Below, piece by piece: positions 47,752-55,127 of a stretch of DNA of 64,000 nt (position 1 is its first letter; each line of letters begins with the position of its first letter). The notes under the pieces are model-generated. The model was not told the origin of the DNA and made no database searches. It saw nothing but the letters and a program-made list of their open reading frames with translations. A program made the translations under genes and the position numbers. This DNA is from Candidatus Saccharimonadota bacterium (GTDB lineage: Bacteria > Patescibacteriota > Saccharimonadia > Saccharimonadales > UBA4665). The stretch is from contig JAICKC010000007.1 of the NCBI GenBank assembly GCA_025928155.1, positions 1-64,000 on the forward strand. The letters are read 5' to 3'.

Positions 47752-48176
47752 ACCTTGGCGCTCAACGGGCCTTTGTGCCTATGGTAGGCGGCGTATTGCA
47801 CGGCAGCGGCTTTGTCGAAGTTTTTGAGCACCTGTAAGGCTGTGTCGATAATGTCTGCGGTAGTAACGACTGCAGTATCAGTGTTATGCACTAGCTTGGC
47901 GGTGATGGTGGCTGTGAGGGCCCCAGCGTTATCAATCGGCGCGGCGCGATGCCCAACCGCAGCCAGTACGCTCACAAATAATTGATCGCGGCTAAATGGC
48001 GCTGGACGGCCGGCGGGAGTTCGAACAACTAAGCTGGTGCTGAAGTCGACCACTTCGTTGGTGGTGAAAATGGCGCCACAGCTGCTGCAGGCGCGGCGCC
48101 GCCAGACCTGATGCAGGCGCTTCTGGGGCCGTGAATTGGTCACCTGAGTGTGTCCACTACAATATACACAAACCAT
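47748..48176 (-). CDS. nrdR: NrdR-like transcriptional repressor
   Basis: VCVYCSGHTQVTNSRPQ…WRRRACSSCGAIFTTNEVV zinc ribbon and ATP-cone. Confidence 0.88.
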   Translation of the reverse strand: MVCVYCSGHTQVTNSRPQKRLHQVWRRRACSSCGAIFTTNEVVDFSTSLVVRTPAGRPAPFSRDQLFVSVLAAVGHRAAPIDNAGALTATITAKLVHNTDTAVVTTADIIDTALQVLKNFDKAAAVQYAAYHRHKGPLSAKV

Positions 48177-48273
48177 GTCTACATATTGTCATAACGCTAG
48201 AGGTTTTGCCAGTGGAAAACTAAGAGGGAACTGTGGGGAACCTTAGAGAACAGGGGTGAATATGCTAAAAAAC

Positions 48274-48298
48274 CGGAGATTGTTTGGATCTCCGGCGT
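48274..48298 (-). terminator. Rho-independent terminator on the minus strand
   Basis: Minus strand: GCCGGAGAT-CCAAACA-ATCTCCGG-TTTTTT, directly after the stop of the small CDS at 48319. Confidence 0.85.
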
Positions 48299-48318
48299 AA
48301 TTTTCTTTTGGCGTAAAC

Positions 48319-48441
48319 TTAGTCGTTGTTTTGCGGGGAAATGCGGACACGGCGAACACGGGTTACGTGCTTTACCTCCGGGAGCTCCTCATAAAACAAC
48401 TCAAAACTCGCAAGCGAGTCCACTTGTTGTTTGGTACTCAC
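48319..48441 (-). CDS. Small 40-aa protein with GTG start (missed by the ORF track)
   Basis: VSTKQQVDSLASFELFYEELPEVKHVTRVRRVRISPQNND*; GAGGTG SD-like motif upstream; strong terminator just downstream. Confidence 0.6.
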   Translation of the reverse strand: MSTKQQVDSLASFELFYEELPEVKHVTRVRRVRISPQNND

Positions 48442-48559
48442 CAAAACACCTCGTTTAACCGTTTCATGTTACTCCGTGCTCCAGCTTATGTCAAGCCTGC
48501 CTACACTGGTAATGTTTATATCTGACTTGCGATAACAGAGGTGGCGTGATATATTACCT

Positions 48560-48655
48560 AGGTCTTTTATCCCGCGTGAGGGAAAAAGCGGCCCGAGACT
48601 TCTTCTTTGCCGAAGCCCAGCATGGGTGAGGAAAACCGTAAGTTTATCTCTCATA
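48560..48655 (+). repeat. Structured leader element (copy A) upstream of tRNA-Val
   Basis: Shares cccgagac.tc..ctttgccgaagccc.gc and gag.aaa…tctctcata with 54897-55002. Confidence 0.6.
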
Positions 48656-48732
48656 GGGCGATTAGCTCATTTGGCTAGAGCGCTTCCTTGACGTGGAAGA
48701 GGTGAGAGGTTCGAATCCTCTATCGCCCACCA
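48656..48732 (+). tRNA. tRNA-Val(GAC) with encoded CCA
   Basis: GGGCGAT/ATCGCCC acceptor, anticodon loop ttGACgt, GAGGTTCGAATCCTC T-arm, ACCA end. Confidence 0.93.
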
Positions 48733-48736
48733 GTAA

Positions 48737-48762
48737 AAGCACCTCGCAAGGGGTGTTTTTGT
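48737..48762 (+). terminator. Terminator after tRNA-Val
   Basis: GCACCTCGCAAGGGGTGTTTTTG. Confidence 0.65.
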
Positions 48763-48968
48763 TTGCCTGTATATTGTGTAGTAAAATCCGGCGGGCCCAG
48801 AAGGTGACGTCATGTGCGATATAAAGCAGTCAAATGAGTTTTCCACACTATCCACAGGCCGTAAAATATTCCTGCAAAAAAGTACTAGCCAAATCCGGCC
48901 ACAGGCCCTATACTACTTATCAGTGAGGCGAGGTTTTGCCGAGAGGTTTTACAAGGCAAAATTTTATG

Positions 48969-49010
48969 AAACTGTCGGACAACGTTGCGAGATTGCCCGA
49001 CAGTTTTTAT
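48969..49010 (+). terminator. Rho-independent terminator-like hairpin upstream of the thrS leader
   Basis: AAACTGTCGG…CCGACAGTTTTTA. Confidence 0.65.
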
Positions 49011-49020
49011 TTGTGATAAA

Positions 49021-49229
49021 ATCAGAGGTAAGCGAGGAAGTGGACTCACCAACCACAGAGCTTACGTCTTCAGGGAACAGACGCTAATAATTCCTTATGA
49101 GTGCTCCTTTAGTAGGGAGAAGTCCGGTGGAACCGCCCGTTCCAAACGCGAGATAAACATTTTGCGACACGGGTCCGAGACGTGAGATACGTGCAAAGCT
49201 GTCAATTTGCACGTATCCCACGTCTTTTT
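49021..49229 (+). promoter_or_regulatory. T-box leader upstream of thrS, with terminator
   Basis: GGTGGAACCGC T-box core at 49126-49136; short stem I GTAAGC…GTGG-actcaccaa-CCAC…GCTTAC at 49028-49065; terminator GACGTGaGATACGTGCAAA…TTTGCACGTATCcCACGTCTTTTTA at 49179-49230. Confidence 0.8.
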
Positions 49230-49252
49230 AATTAATCTATAAGGAGGCAAGT

Positions 49253-51109
49253 ATGTCCGAAAAGCAAGAAGACCAATTGTATGCCATGCGTCATAGCCTA
49301 GCGCATATTATGGCGAGCGCTACCCAGCACTTGTGGCCAAATGTAAAACTTGGTGTGGGGCCAGTGGTGGAAAGTGGATTCTACTACGATATCGACCTGG
49401 GCGACGAGCAGCTTTCCGTCGACGATTTTGAGCGTATCGAGGCCGAAATGCGCAAAATTATCAAGGCGGCCGAGCCGTTCGAACGGTTCGAAATGCCGAT
49501 CTTGGAAGCCATAGAATGGGCACGCCAGAATGAACAGCCGTATAAAGAAGAGTTGCTGAACGATCTGCAGCGTGCTGGTACTACGGTAGCAAAAGATTTG
49601 GACGCAACCGAACTCGGTTTGCCGGCTGAGGGCAAGGGCAAGGTCGACCAGGTATCATTTTACCGAAATGGTGACTTCACCGATTTGTGCCGGGGACCCC
49701 ACGTGGAATCAACTGACAAAGTCGGCGCCTTTAAGCTGATGCGGCTCAGCGGCGCCTACTGGCGGGGCAAAGAGGGTAACCCGCAGATGCAGCGCGTATA
49801 CGGCGTGGCATTTGCGACCGCCAAAGAACTTCGCCACTATCTGGATATGCTCAAAGAGGCTAAAAGGCGCGACCACCGTAAGCTCGGACAGGAACTCGAC
49901 CTGTTTGTATTTTCAGATTTGGTCGGCCAAGGCTTGCCACTATGGACACCCAGAGGCACTGTGCTCAAGAACGAACTAGATTGTTTTGTCCAAGAGCTGC
50001 GTGACAACGCTGGTTTTGAACAGGTTAGCATACCGCACATCACGAGAAAAGACCTCTATGAGGCCAGCGGCCACTGGGCAAAATTTAAGGATGAGCTCTT
50101 CCGTATTACGACGCGCGAAGGGCACGAGTTTGCTATGAAGCCGATGAATTGCCCACACCATACCCAGATCTATGCCTCTCGGCCTCGCAGTTATAGAGAT
50201 CTGCCAATCCGGTATCGGGACACGACCATGGTTTACCGGGATGAACAGAGTGGCGAGCTGGGGGGTTTAAGCCGTGTCCGTGGCATCACACAGGACGACG
50301 CACATATCTTTTGCCGCACAAGCCAGATAGAAGAAGAGGCCTTTAAACTCTGGGATGTCATCGAGACATTCTATACGGGGACCGGTTTCTCAGAGTTGAA
50401 GTACCGGCTCTCGGCGCATGACCCCGAGAACATGGCCGACTACGCAGGGAGCGCCGAAAAATGGAAGTCAAGCGTTGAGCAGCTGGAAAATATCCTTAAA
50501 GCCAAGGTCGGCTCTGACTACTTCGTCGGTGTGGGCGAAGCTGCGTTCTATGGTCCTAAGATAGACTTCATGGCTAAAGACGCGCTTGGCCGCGAACACC
50601 AGGTGGCTACGATACAGCTTGATTTCAATCAGCCGGAAGGTTTTAACCTGACTTGCACTAATGAAGACGGTGAAGCTGAGCGGATTGTGATGCTACACTG
50701 TGCGGTCATGGGTTCCCATGAGCGTTTCCTCTCCGTCTATATCGAACATACTGGTGGTAAGTTTCCGGTGTGGAATGCGCCCGAACAGGTACGGCTTATT
50801 ACTGTGAATCAGGAGAAGGCGACGGTTGAGCTTGCCGACGACGTTGTCCGGCGTGCTAAAGAGCTTGGCTTAAGAGTCAAGGTAGATAACGATAGTGAGT
50901 CTGTGGGTAAGAAAATCCGTTCGGCGGAGATTTGGAAGGTGCCGTACACTGTCGTAATTGGCGAAAAGGAAATTGCCGGCGGCGAGCTGGTGCCGCGGAT
51001 TCGCAGCGATCTTGTCGTTAATGAGACTACGAACAGTTATACCATGGACGAGTTTCTGAAGACGGTTGCCCACGAGGCTAAGAGCCGGGTAGCGAAAAGC
51101 TCGTTGTAG
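49253..51109 (+). CDS. thrS: Threonyl-tRNA synthetase
   Basis: Class II motifs, FAMKPMNCPHHTQIYASRPRSYRDLPIRYRDTTMVYRDEQSGELGGLSRVRGITQDDAHIFC; no N-terminal TGS domain apparent. Confidence 0.97.
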   Translation: MSEKQEDQLYAMRHSLAHIMASATQHLWPNVKLGVGPVVESGFYYDIDLGDEQLSVDDFERIEAEMRKIIKAAEPFERFEMPILEAIEWARQNEQPYKEELLNDLQRAGTTVAKDLDATELGLPAEGKGKVDQVSFYRNGDFTDLCRGPHVESTDKVGAFKLMRLSGAYWRGKEGNPQMQRVYGVAFATAKELRHYLDMLKEAKRRDHRKLGQELDLFVFSDLVGQGLPLWTPRGTVLKNELDCFVQELRDNAGFEQVSIPHITRKDLYEASGHWAKFKDELFRITTREGHEFAMKPMNCPHHTQIYASRPRSYRDLPIRYRDTTMVYRDEQSGELGGLSRVRGITQDDAHIFCRTSQIEEEAFKLWDVIETFYTGTGFSELKYRLSAHDPENMADYAGSAEKWKSSVEQLENILKAKVGSDYFVGVGEAAFYGPKIDFMAKDALGREHQVATIQLDFNQPEGFNLTCTNEDGEAERIVMLHCAVMGSHERFLSVYIEHTGGKFPVWNAPEQVRLITVNQEKATVELADDVVRRAKELGLRVKVDNDSESVGKKIRSAEIWKVPYTVVIGEKEIAGGELVPRIRSDLVVNETTNSYTMDEFLKTVAHEAKSRVAKSSL

Positions 51110-51110
51110 C

Positions 51111-51467
51111 ATGGACAGCGAGGAGATTGAATCAGGGTTTCGCGAGCGGGTAGAGACAATCGTAGCGCAGATTCCGCCCGGCAGGGTCATGACCTATGGC
51201 CAACTGGCGGCACTGTGCGGTAACGCGCGGGCTGCGCGGATTGTCGGTGGCATTGCACATTTTGGCGATCCGGCTTTGCCGTGGCAGCGAGTCGTGAATA
51301 AAAGTGGTGGCCTAGCAGCGGGCTATCCAGGCGGCCGACAGGCGCACGCAGAGCACTTACGTGCAGAAGGTTTGGCAGTCGGCCAAGACATGCGGGTGGA
51401 TGTCGGGCGGCTGCTATGGTGGCCGCCGGGCACGAGCGGACCGGCTGAGCAAATCAGGCTGGTATAA
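51111..51467 (+). CDS. Alkyltransferase-like protein (ATL; MGMT family without the active-site Cys)
   Basis: VAQIPPGRVMTYGQLAALCG…PWQRVVNKSGG, with Trp in place of the PCHR cysteine. Confidence 0.88.
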   Translation: MDSEEIESGFRERVETIVAQIPPGRVMTYGQLAALCGNARAARIVGGIAHFGDPALPWQRVVNKSGGLAAGYPGGRQAHAEHLRAEGLAVGQDMRVDVGRLLWWPPGTSGPAEQIRLV

Positions 51468-51477
51468 TTAGTTGTAA

Positions 51478-52392
51478 ATGATTCAACAAACTAACTTCTT
51501 AAAAGGTAGTAGCTCGCCCGAAAATGCACTACCTTTGATAGTGATTGTGGGTGAGACAGCCAGTGGCAAGTCTACACTCGCTATGGAGTTGGCCTTGGCT
51601 TTCGAGGGGGAAATTATCTGTGCTGACAGTTGGACCGTGTACCGTGGATTTGATATCGGCACAGCTAAACCCACTGCCGCGGACCGTTCTAAAGTTCCGC
51701 ATCATTTACTCGATGTAGCTGATCCCGCAGAGGGCTTTAGCGCCGCCGTGTTCCAGCGGCTTGCCTTGGCAACGATCGCTGATATATCGGCCCGCGGAAA
51801 ACTGCCCATTATGGTCGGTGGGACGGGCCTCTATATAGATAGTGTGTTGTACGACTATGGTTTTTTGCCACCATCTGACCCGGAACTTCGTGCCCAGCTT
51901 AACGCTATGACCCTGGAGCAAGTGCTGGCGCGCGCTGGTGAACTGGAGCTTGATACTGCTGGCATCGACCTCCGCAATAAGCGTCGGGTAATCCGGCTTA
52001 TCGAAAACAATGGGGTACGTCCAGGCAAGCGTGAGCTACGGAAAAATACGTTGGTAATAGGTACTGCTATTGGCCACGAGCAGCTGCAAAGACGTATCAC
52101 CGCTCGGTTAGATTCGATGCTCGCTGGTGGGCTTGAAGCCGAGGCTCATGGTCTAGCTGAGCGTTACGGCTGGGACGCAGAGTCCATGAAGGGAATTGGC
52201 TACCGTGAATGGCGTGAGTATTTTGCCGGTCAGCAAACAGTGGAGCAAACACGTGAGCGGATCATAAAGGCTAGCATGGATCTGGCCAAGCGCCAGCGCA
52301 CATGGCTTAAGCCAAACGAGAGTATTCAGTGGATATCTGACCGAAGTAAAGCTGTAGAATTTGTTACAACATTTCTGAACAAAATCAATTAG
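51478..52392 (+). CDS. miaA: tRNA dimethylallyltransferase
   Basis: IVGETASGKSTLAMELALAFEGEIICADSWTVYRGFDIGTAKPT. Confidence 0.95.
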   Translation: MIQQTNFLKGSSSPENALPLIVIVGETASGKSTLAMELALAFEGEIICADSWTVYRGFDIGTAKPTAADRSKVPHHLLDVADPAEGFSAAVFQRLALATIADISARGKLPIMVGGTGLYIDSVLYDYGFLPPSDPELRAQLNAMTLEQVLARAGELELDTAGIDLRNKRRVIRLIENNGVRPGKRELRKNTLVIGTAIGHEQLQRRITARLDSMLAGGLEAEAHGLAERYGWDAESMKGIGYREWREYFAGQQTVEQTRERIIKASMDLAKRQRTWLKPNESIQWISDRSKAVEFVTTFLNKIN

Positions 52393-52419
52393 CCATTGTA
52401 CTAAAACCTGGTACAATGG
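52393..52419 (+). promoter_or_regulatory. Perfect inverted repeat overlapping a -10-like TACAAT upstream of the wHTH gene
   Basis: CCATTGTAC-N9-GTACAATGG, ending 4 nt before the ATG at 52424. Confidence 0.6.
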
Positions 52420-52423
52420 AAGC

Positions 52424-53032
52424 ATGATTGAGCAACTGTTTGGGAGCAAAACGAGAGTCAAGCTGCTGCAGCTTTTTTATTCGAACCCAAACCGCTCGTT
52501 CTATGTCCGCGAAATTACACGTAAAATCGATGAGCAAATCAATTCGGTGCGTCGCGAGCTGGCTAATTTGCTGAACGTGGGCCTCATCACCAGTGACACC
52601 AGCAACAATAAGGTCTACTACGAGGTCAACCAAAAGTACGAGTTCTTTACACCGCTGCAGGAAATTTTTGGCGGTGCAACCATACGTCCGCGCAGTAAAG
52701 GATCTAAGGCTGCTAAAGCAATCGAGCTGCCGCTGCCCGACGAAGCCGCTGACCTTAAAGCGCTTGGCAATGTCGATGTCGCAGTGCTTACCGGCCAATT
52801 CACCCGTGACGACACAGCTGGTGTGGACGTGCTTATCGTGGGCAATGTGAACCAGAACGCGCTTAATAAATACGTGACCGAGCTCGAGAAGCTGGAAGGC
52901 AAGGATTTGCGCTACACCGTCTTTTCGCTGGATGATTTCACCTATCGTTTACAAATCAAAGATCGATTTACGTCTAATGTACTCAGGGCCAAGAAGCAAG
53001 TGCTGCTTGATCGGCCGGGGCTGCTGAGCTAA
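52424..53032 (+). CDS. Winged-helix transcriptional regulator (nucleotidyltransferase-like C-terminus)
   Basis: FGSKTRVKLLQLFYSNPNRSFYVREITRKIDEQINSVRRELANLLNVGLI. Confidence 0.8.
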   Translation: MIEQLFGSKTRVKLLQLFYSNPNRSFYVREITRKIDEQINSVRRELANLLNVGLITSDTSNNKVYYEVNQKYEFFTPLQEIFGGATIRPRSKGSKAAKAIELPLPDEAADLKALGNVDVAVLTGQFTRDDTAGVDVLIVGNVNQNALNKYVTELEKLEGKDLRYTVFSLDDFTYRLQIKDRFTSNVLRAKKQVLLDRPGLLS

Positions 53033-53044
53033 GGAGGATATGTG

Positions 53045-53677
53045 ATGGATGTGCAATTTTACGGAGCTGACTGTTTGGTGCTTTCAGGCAAGCAAAGCAG
53101 ATTAGTAATCGATGATAATCTTACATCACTTGGTGCTAAAGGTGTGATCAAGGACGGTGACATCTGCTTGTTTACGAGCTCCGAGCACTCGGCGATAACG
53201 GCCAAGGCCAAGTTGGTTATAGACATGCCGGGTGAGTACGAGGCAAGCAATATTTCCATTGTCGGACTACAGACACGAGCCCACATGGACGAAGACAGTC
53301 AAAAGTCCGCCGTGATGTACAAGATTACTTGGGGCGAAACGCGACTGCTGGTGGTTGGCCACGTTTTTCCTAAGCTTAGTGATGACGAACTTGAGTCCAT
53401 CGGTATCGTCGACATGATGTTTGTGCCGGTTGGTGGCAACGGCTACACACTGGACGCCACTGGTGCGCTGCAACTCATTAAAGCCGTGGAGCCCAAGCTG
53501 GTCGTGCCGACCCACTATGCCGACAAAAACCTGAACTACGAAGTCCCTCAGGCGGAATTGAGCGATGCCCTTAAGACGCTTGGTATGGAGCCCAAAGAAA
53601 CGCTCACTAAGCTTCAATTTAAGCCTGCCGAGGTAAGCGATACGACTCAGCTCGTTGTATTGGAAACGTCAAAATAA
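53045..53677 (+). CDS. Metallo-beta-lactamase fold hydrolase-like protein (UlaG-like)
   Basis: Beta-lactamase fold pattern, …PTHYADKN C-terminal region; probable operon with the wHTH gene. Confidence 0.75.
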   Translation: MDVQFYGADCLVLSGKQSRLVIDDNLTSLGAKGVIKDGDICLFTSSEHSAITAKAKLVIDMPGEYEASNISIVGLQTRAHMDEDSQKSAVMYKITWGETRLLVVGHVFPKLSDDELESIGIVDMMFVPVGGNGYTLDATGALQLIKAVEPKLVVPTHYADKNLNYEVPQAELSDALKTLGMEPKETLTKLQFKPAEVSDTTQLVVLETSK

Positions 53678-53696
53678 AAGATACAACTATACTAAT

Positions 53697-53721
53697 AAGC
53701 TCCATCGAAATGATGGAGCTT
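53697..53721. terminator. Bidirectional terminator-like hairpin
   Basis: AAGCTCCATC-GAAAT-GATGGAGCTT between convergent genes. Confidence 0.7.
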
Positions 53722-53744
53722 CTACGTACCTGTCGGCATTATAC

Positions 53745-53936
53745 TTAAGCTAGCAAACCCTTCTTTTTGAGGGTGCGGATAGCCTGGGTACTGATCTGCA
53801 GGCGGACCTTGCGGCCGTCTACGGTAACCGTTTTGGTCTGCAGATTGGGCTTCCAAACTTTCTTGGTGTGGCGCTGACTGAAGCTCACATTGTTTCCAAA
53901 TTGCTTGCCTTTGCCGGTGAGTTCACATTTTTGCAT
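53745..53936 (-). CDS. rpmB: 50S ribosomal protein L28
   Basis: MQKCELTGKGKQFGNNVSFSQRHTKKVWKPNLQ; start moved to CAT at 53934-53936. Confidence 0.94.
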   Translation of the reverse strand: MQKCELTGKGKQFGNNVSFSQRHTKKVWKPNLQTKTVTVDGRKVRLQISTQAIRTLKKKGLLA

Positions 53937-54023
53937 AAGTTTATCCTTACGATTCAGTCTTATATTATACCTGACTGACATAGAAGGGTCAACTGCTGGC
54001 AAAGTGGTATACTGGGCGTACAG

Positions 54024-54638
54024 ATGCTGGATAATCTATCGCCGCTCAATATCATCGTTGTGCTGGTTTGTCTGCTGGTAAGTATGACCATCCACGAGTT
54101 CATGCACGCCTATGTCGGTCTCAAGCTGGGGGACACAACAGCGCTCGTAAAAGGGCGGGTGAGTTTTAACCCGCTGGATCACATTGATCCGGTTATGACC
54201 CTATTGTTGCCAGCCATAACGCTGATACTATTCCATGCGCCCATCCTGGCCGCCAAGCCAGTACCATTTGATCCCCGTTCTGTCAGGTACGGTGAATACG
54301 GTACGGCACTCTTGGCGCTAGCTGGCCCGGCCAGCAACTTGGTGCTGGCTTTCCTGGCCGCGTTGCTGATGCGGTTCGTGGACCTCGGCTCATTTTTTGA
54401 CCAGGCCATCGTGTTCTTTGCGGAGCTCAATGTAGCTCTGGCTATTTTTAACCTGGTGCCCATTCCGCCACTTGATGGATCACGAGTGCTCTATGCTTTC
54501 GCGCCGGAATCGGTGCAGGAATTTATGCAGCAGATTGAACCCTATGGGTTTTTTATAATCATTGCTCTGGTGTTGTGGGGCGGGGCATCAAACGTGCTCG
54601 CCTATCTCAACAATTCTGTGTTGAGATTGTTGCCGTAA
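54024..54638 (+). CDS. Site-2 protease family (M50) metalloprotease
   Basis: TIHEFMHAYVGLKLGD (HExxH) and NLVPIPPLDGSRVL. Confidence 0.92.
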   Translation: MLDNLSPLNIIVVLVCLLVSMTIHEFMHAYVGLKLGDTTALVKGRVSFNPLDHIDPVMTLLLPAITLILFHAPILAAKPVPFDPRSVRYGEYGTALLALAGPASNLVLAFLAALLMRFVDLGSFFDQAIVFFAELNVALAIFNLVPIPPLDGSRVLYAFAPESVQEFMQQIEPYGFFIIIALVLWGGASNVLAYLNNSVLRLLP

Positions 54639-54896
54639 CAGATTAGTATTTGTTGTTACAAATACTACAATTGTATCCAATTTTGCAGACAATTTTAGGC
54701 TCTGGAAGTTGTCGAGTATAATATATAAAGCTGGGTCACGGGTGCGTTTCGTACTCTGCCGACAAATGATTAACTGAATACTAATCATTAGGGAATCCTG
54801 AAATCATCGGCCGTGGTCTATGGTGGTGGATACCCACCTGGAATTTTTCAGGTTAGTCACGTCGGCACCCAGCGATCTATATGATAGAATATCCCA

Positions 54897-55002
54897 AGAT
54901 GGGGCGAGGTAAAACCACTGACCGGGAAGAGCAGCCCGAGACCTCGGCTTTGCCGAAGCCCGGCGCGATGAGAAACCCGCTTGCGGTCTCTCATAAATTT
55001 GT
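54897..55002 (+). repeat. Structured leader element (copy B) upstream of tRNA-Pro
   Basis: CCGGG…TCGGCtttGCCGA…CCCGG and ATGAGA…TCTCAT hairpins; sequence shared with 48560-48655. Confidence 0.6.
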
Positions 55003-55078
55003 CGGGGTGTAGCGCAGTTGGTAGCGCGTACGGCTGGGGGCCGTGAGGTCGCAGGTTCAAGTCCTGTCACCCCGACCA
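55003..55078 (+). tRNA. tRNA-Pro(GGG) with encoded CCA
   Basis: CGGGGTG/CACCCCG acceptor, anticodon GGG in ctGGGgg, GCAGGTTCAAGTCCTGT T-arm, ACCA end. Confidence 0.93.
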
Positions 55079-55081
55079 TGT

Positions 55082-55110
55082 AAAAAGCTCGGAATACTCC
55101 GAGCTTTTTA
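55082..55110. terminator. Terminator after tRNA-Pro
   Basis: AAAAAGCTCGGA-ATAC-TCCGAGCTTTTT. Confidence 0.85.
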
Positions 55111-55127
55111 CATGGTAAGCTATAGGT

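Noticed and set aside
48469-48654. Minus-strand ORF MRDKLTVFLTHAGLRQRRSLGPLFP resembling the ORF at 54857-55060
   Set aside because: The similarity comes from the shared tRNA-leader element; no SD or other coding signal.
48667-48855. Minus-strand ORF …WWAIEDSNLSPLPRQGSALAK
   Set aside because: Antisense of tRNA-Val(GAC).
48812-49087. Plus-strand ORF of 91 aa upstream of thrS
   Set aside because: Overlaps a terminator hairpin and the T-box Stem I; composition is not protein-like.
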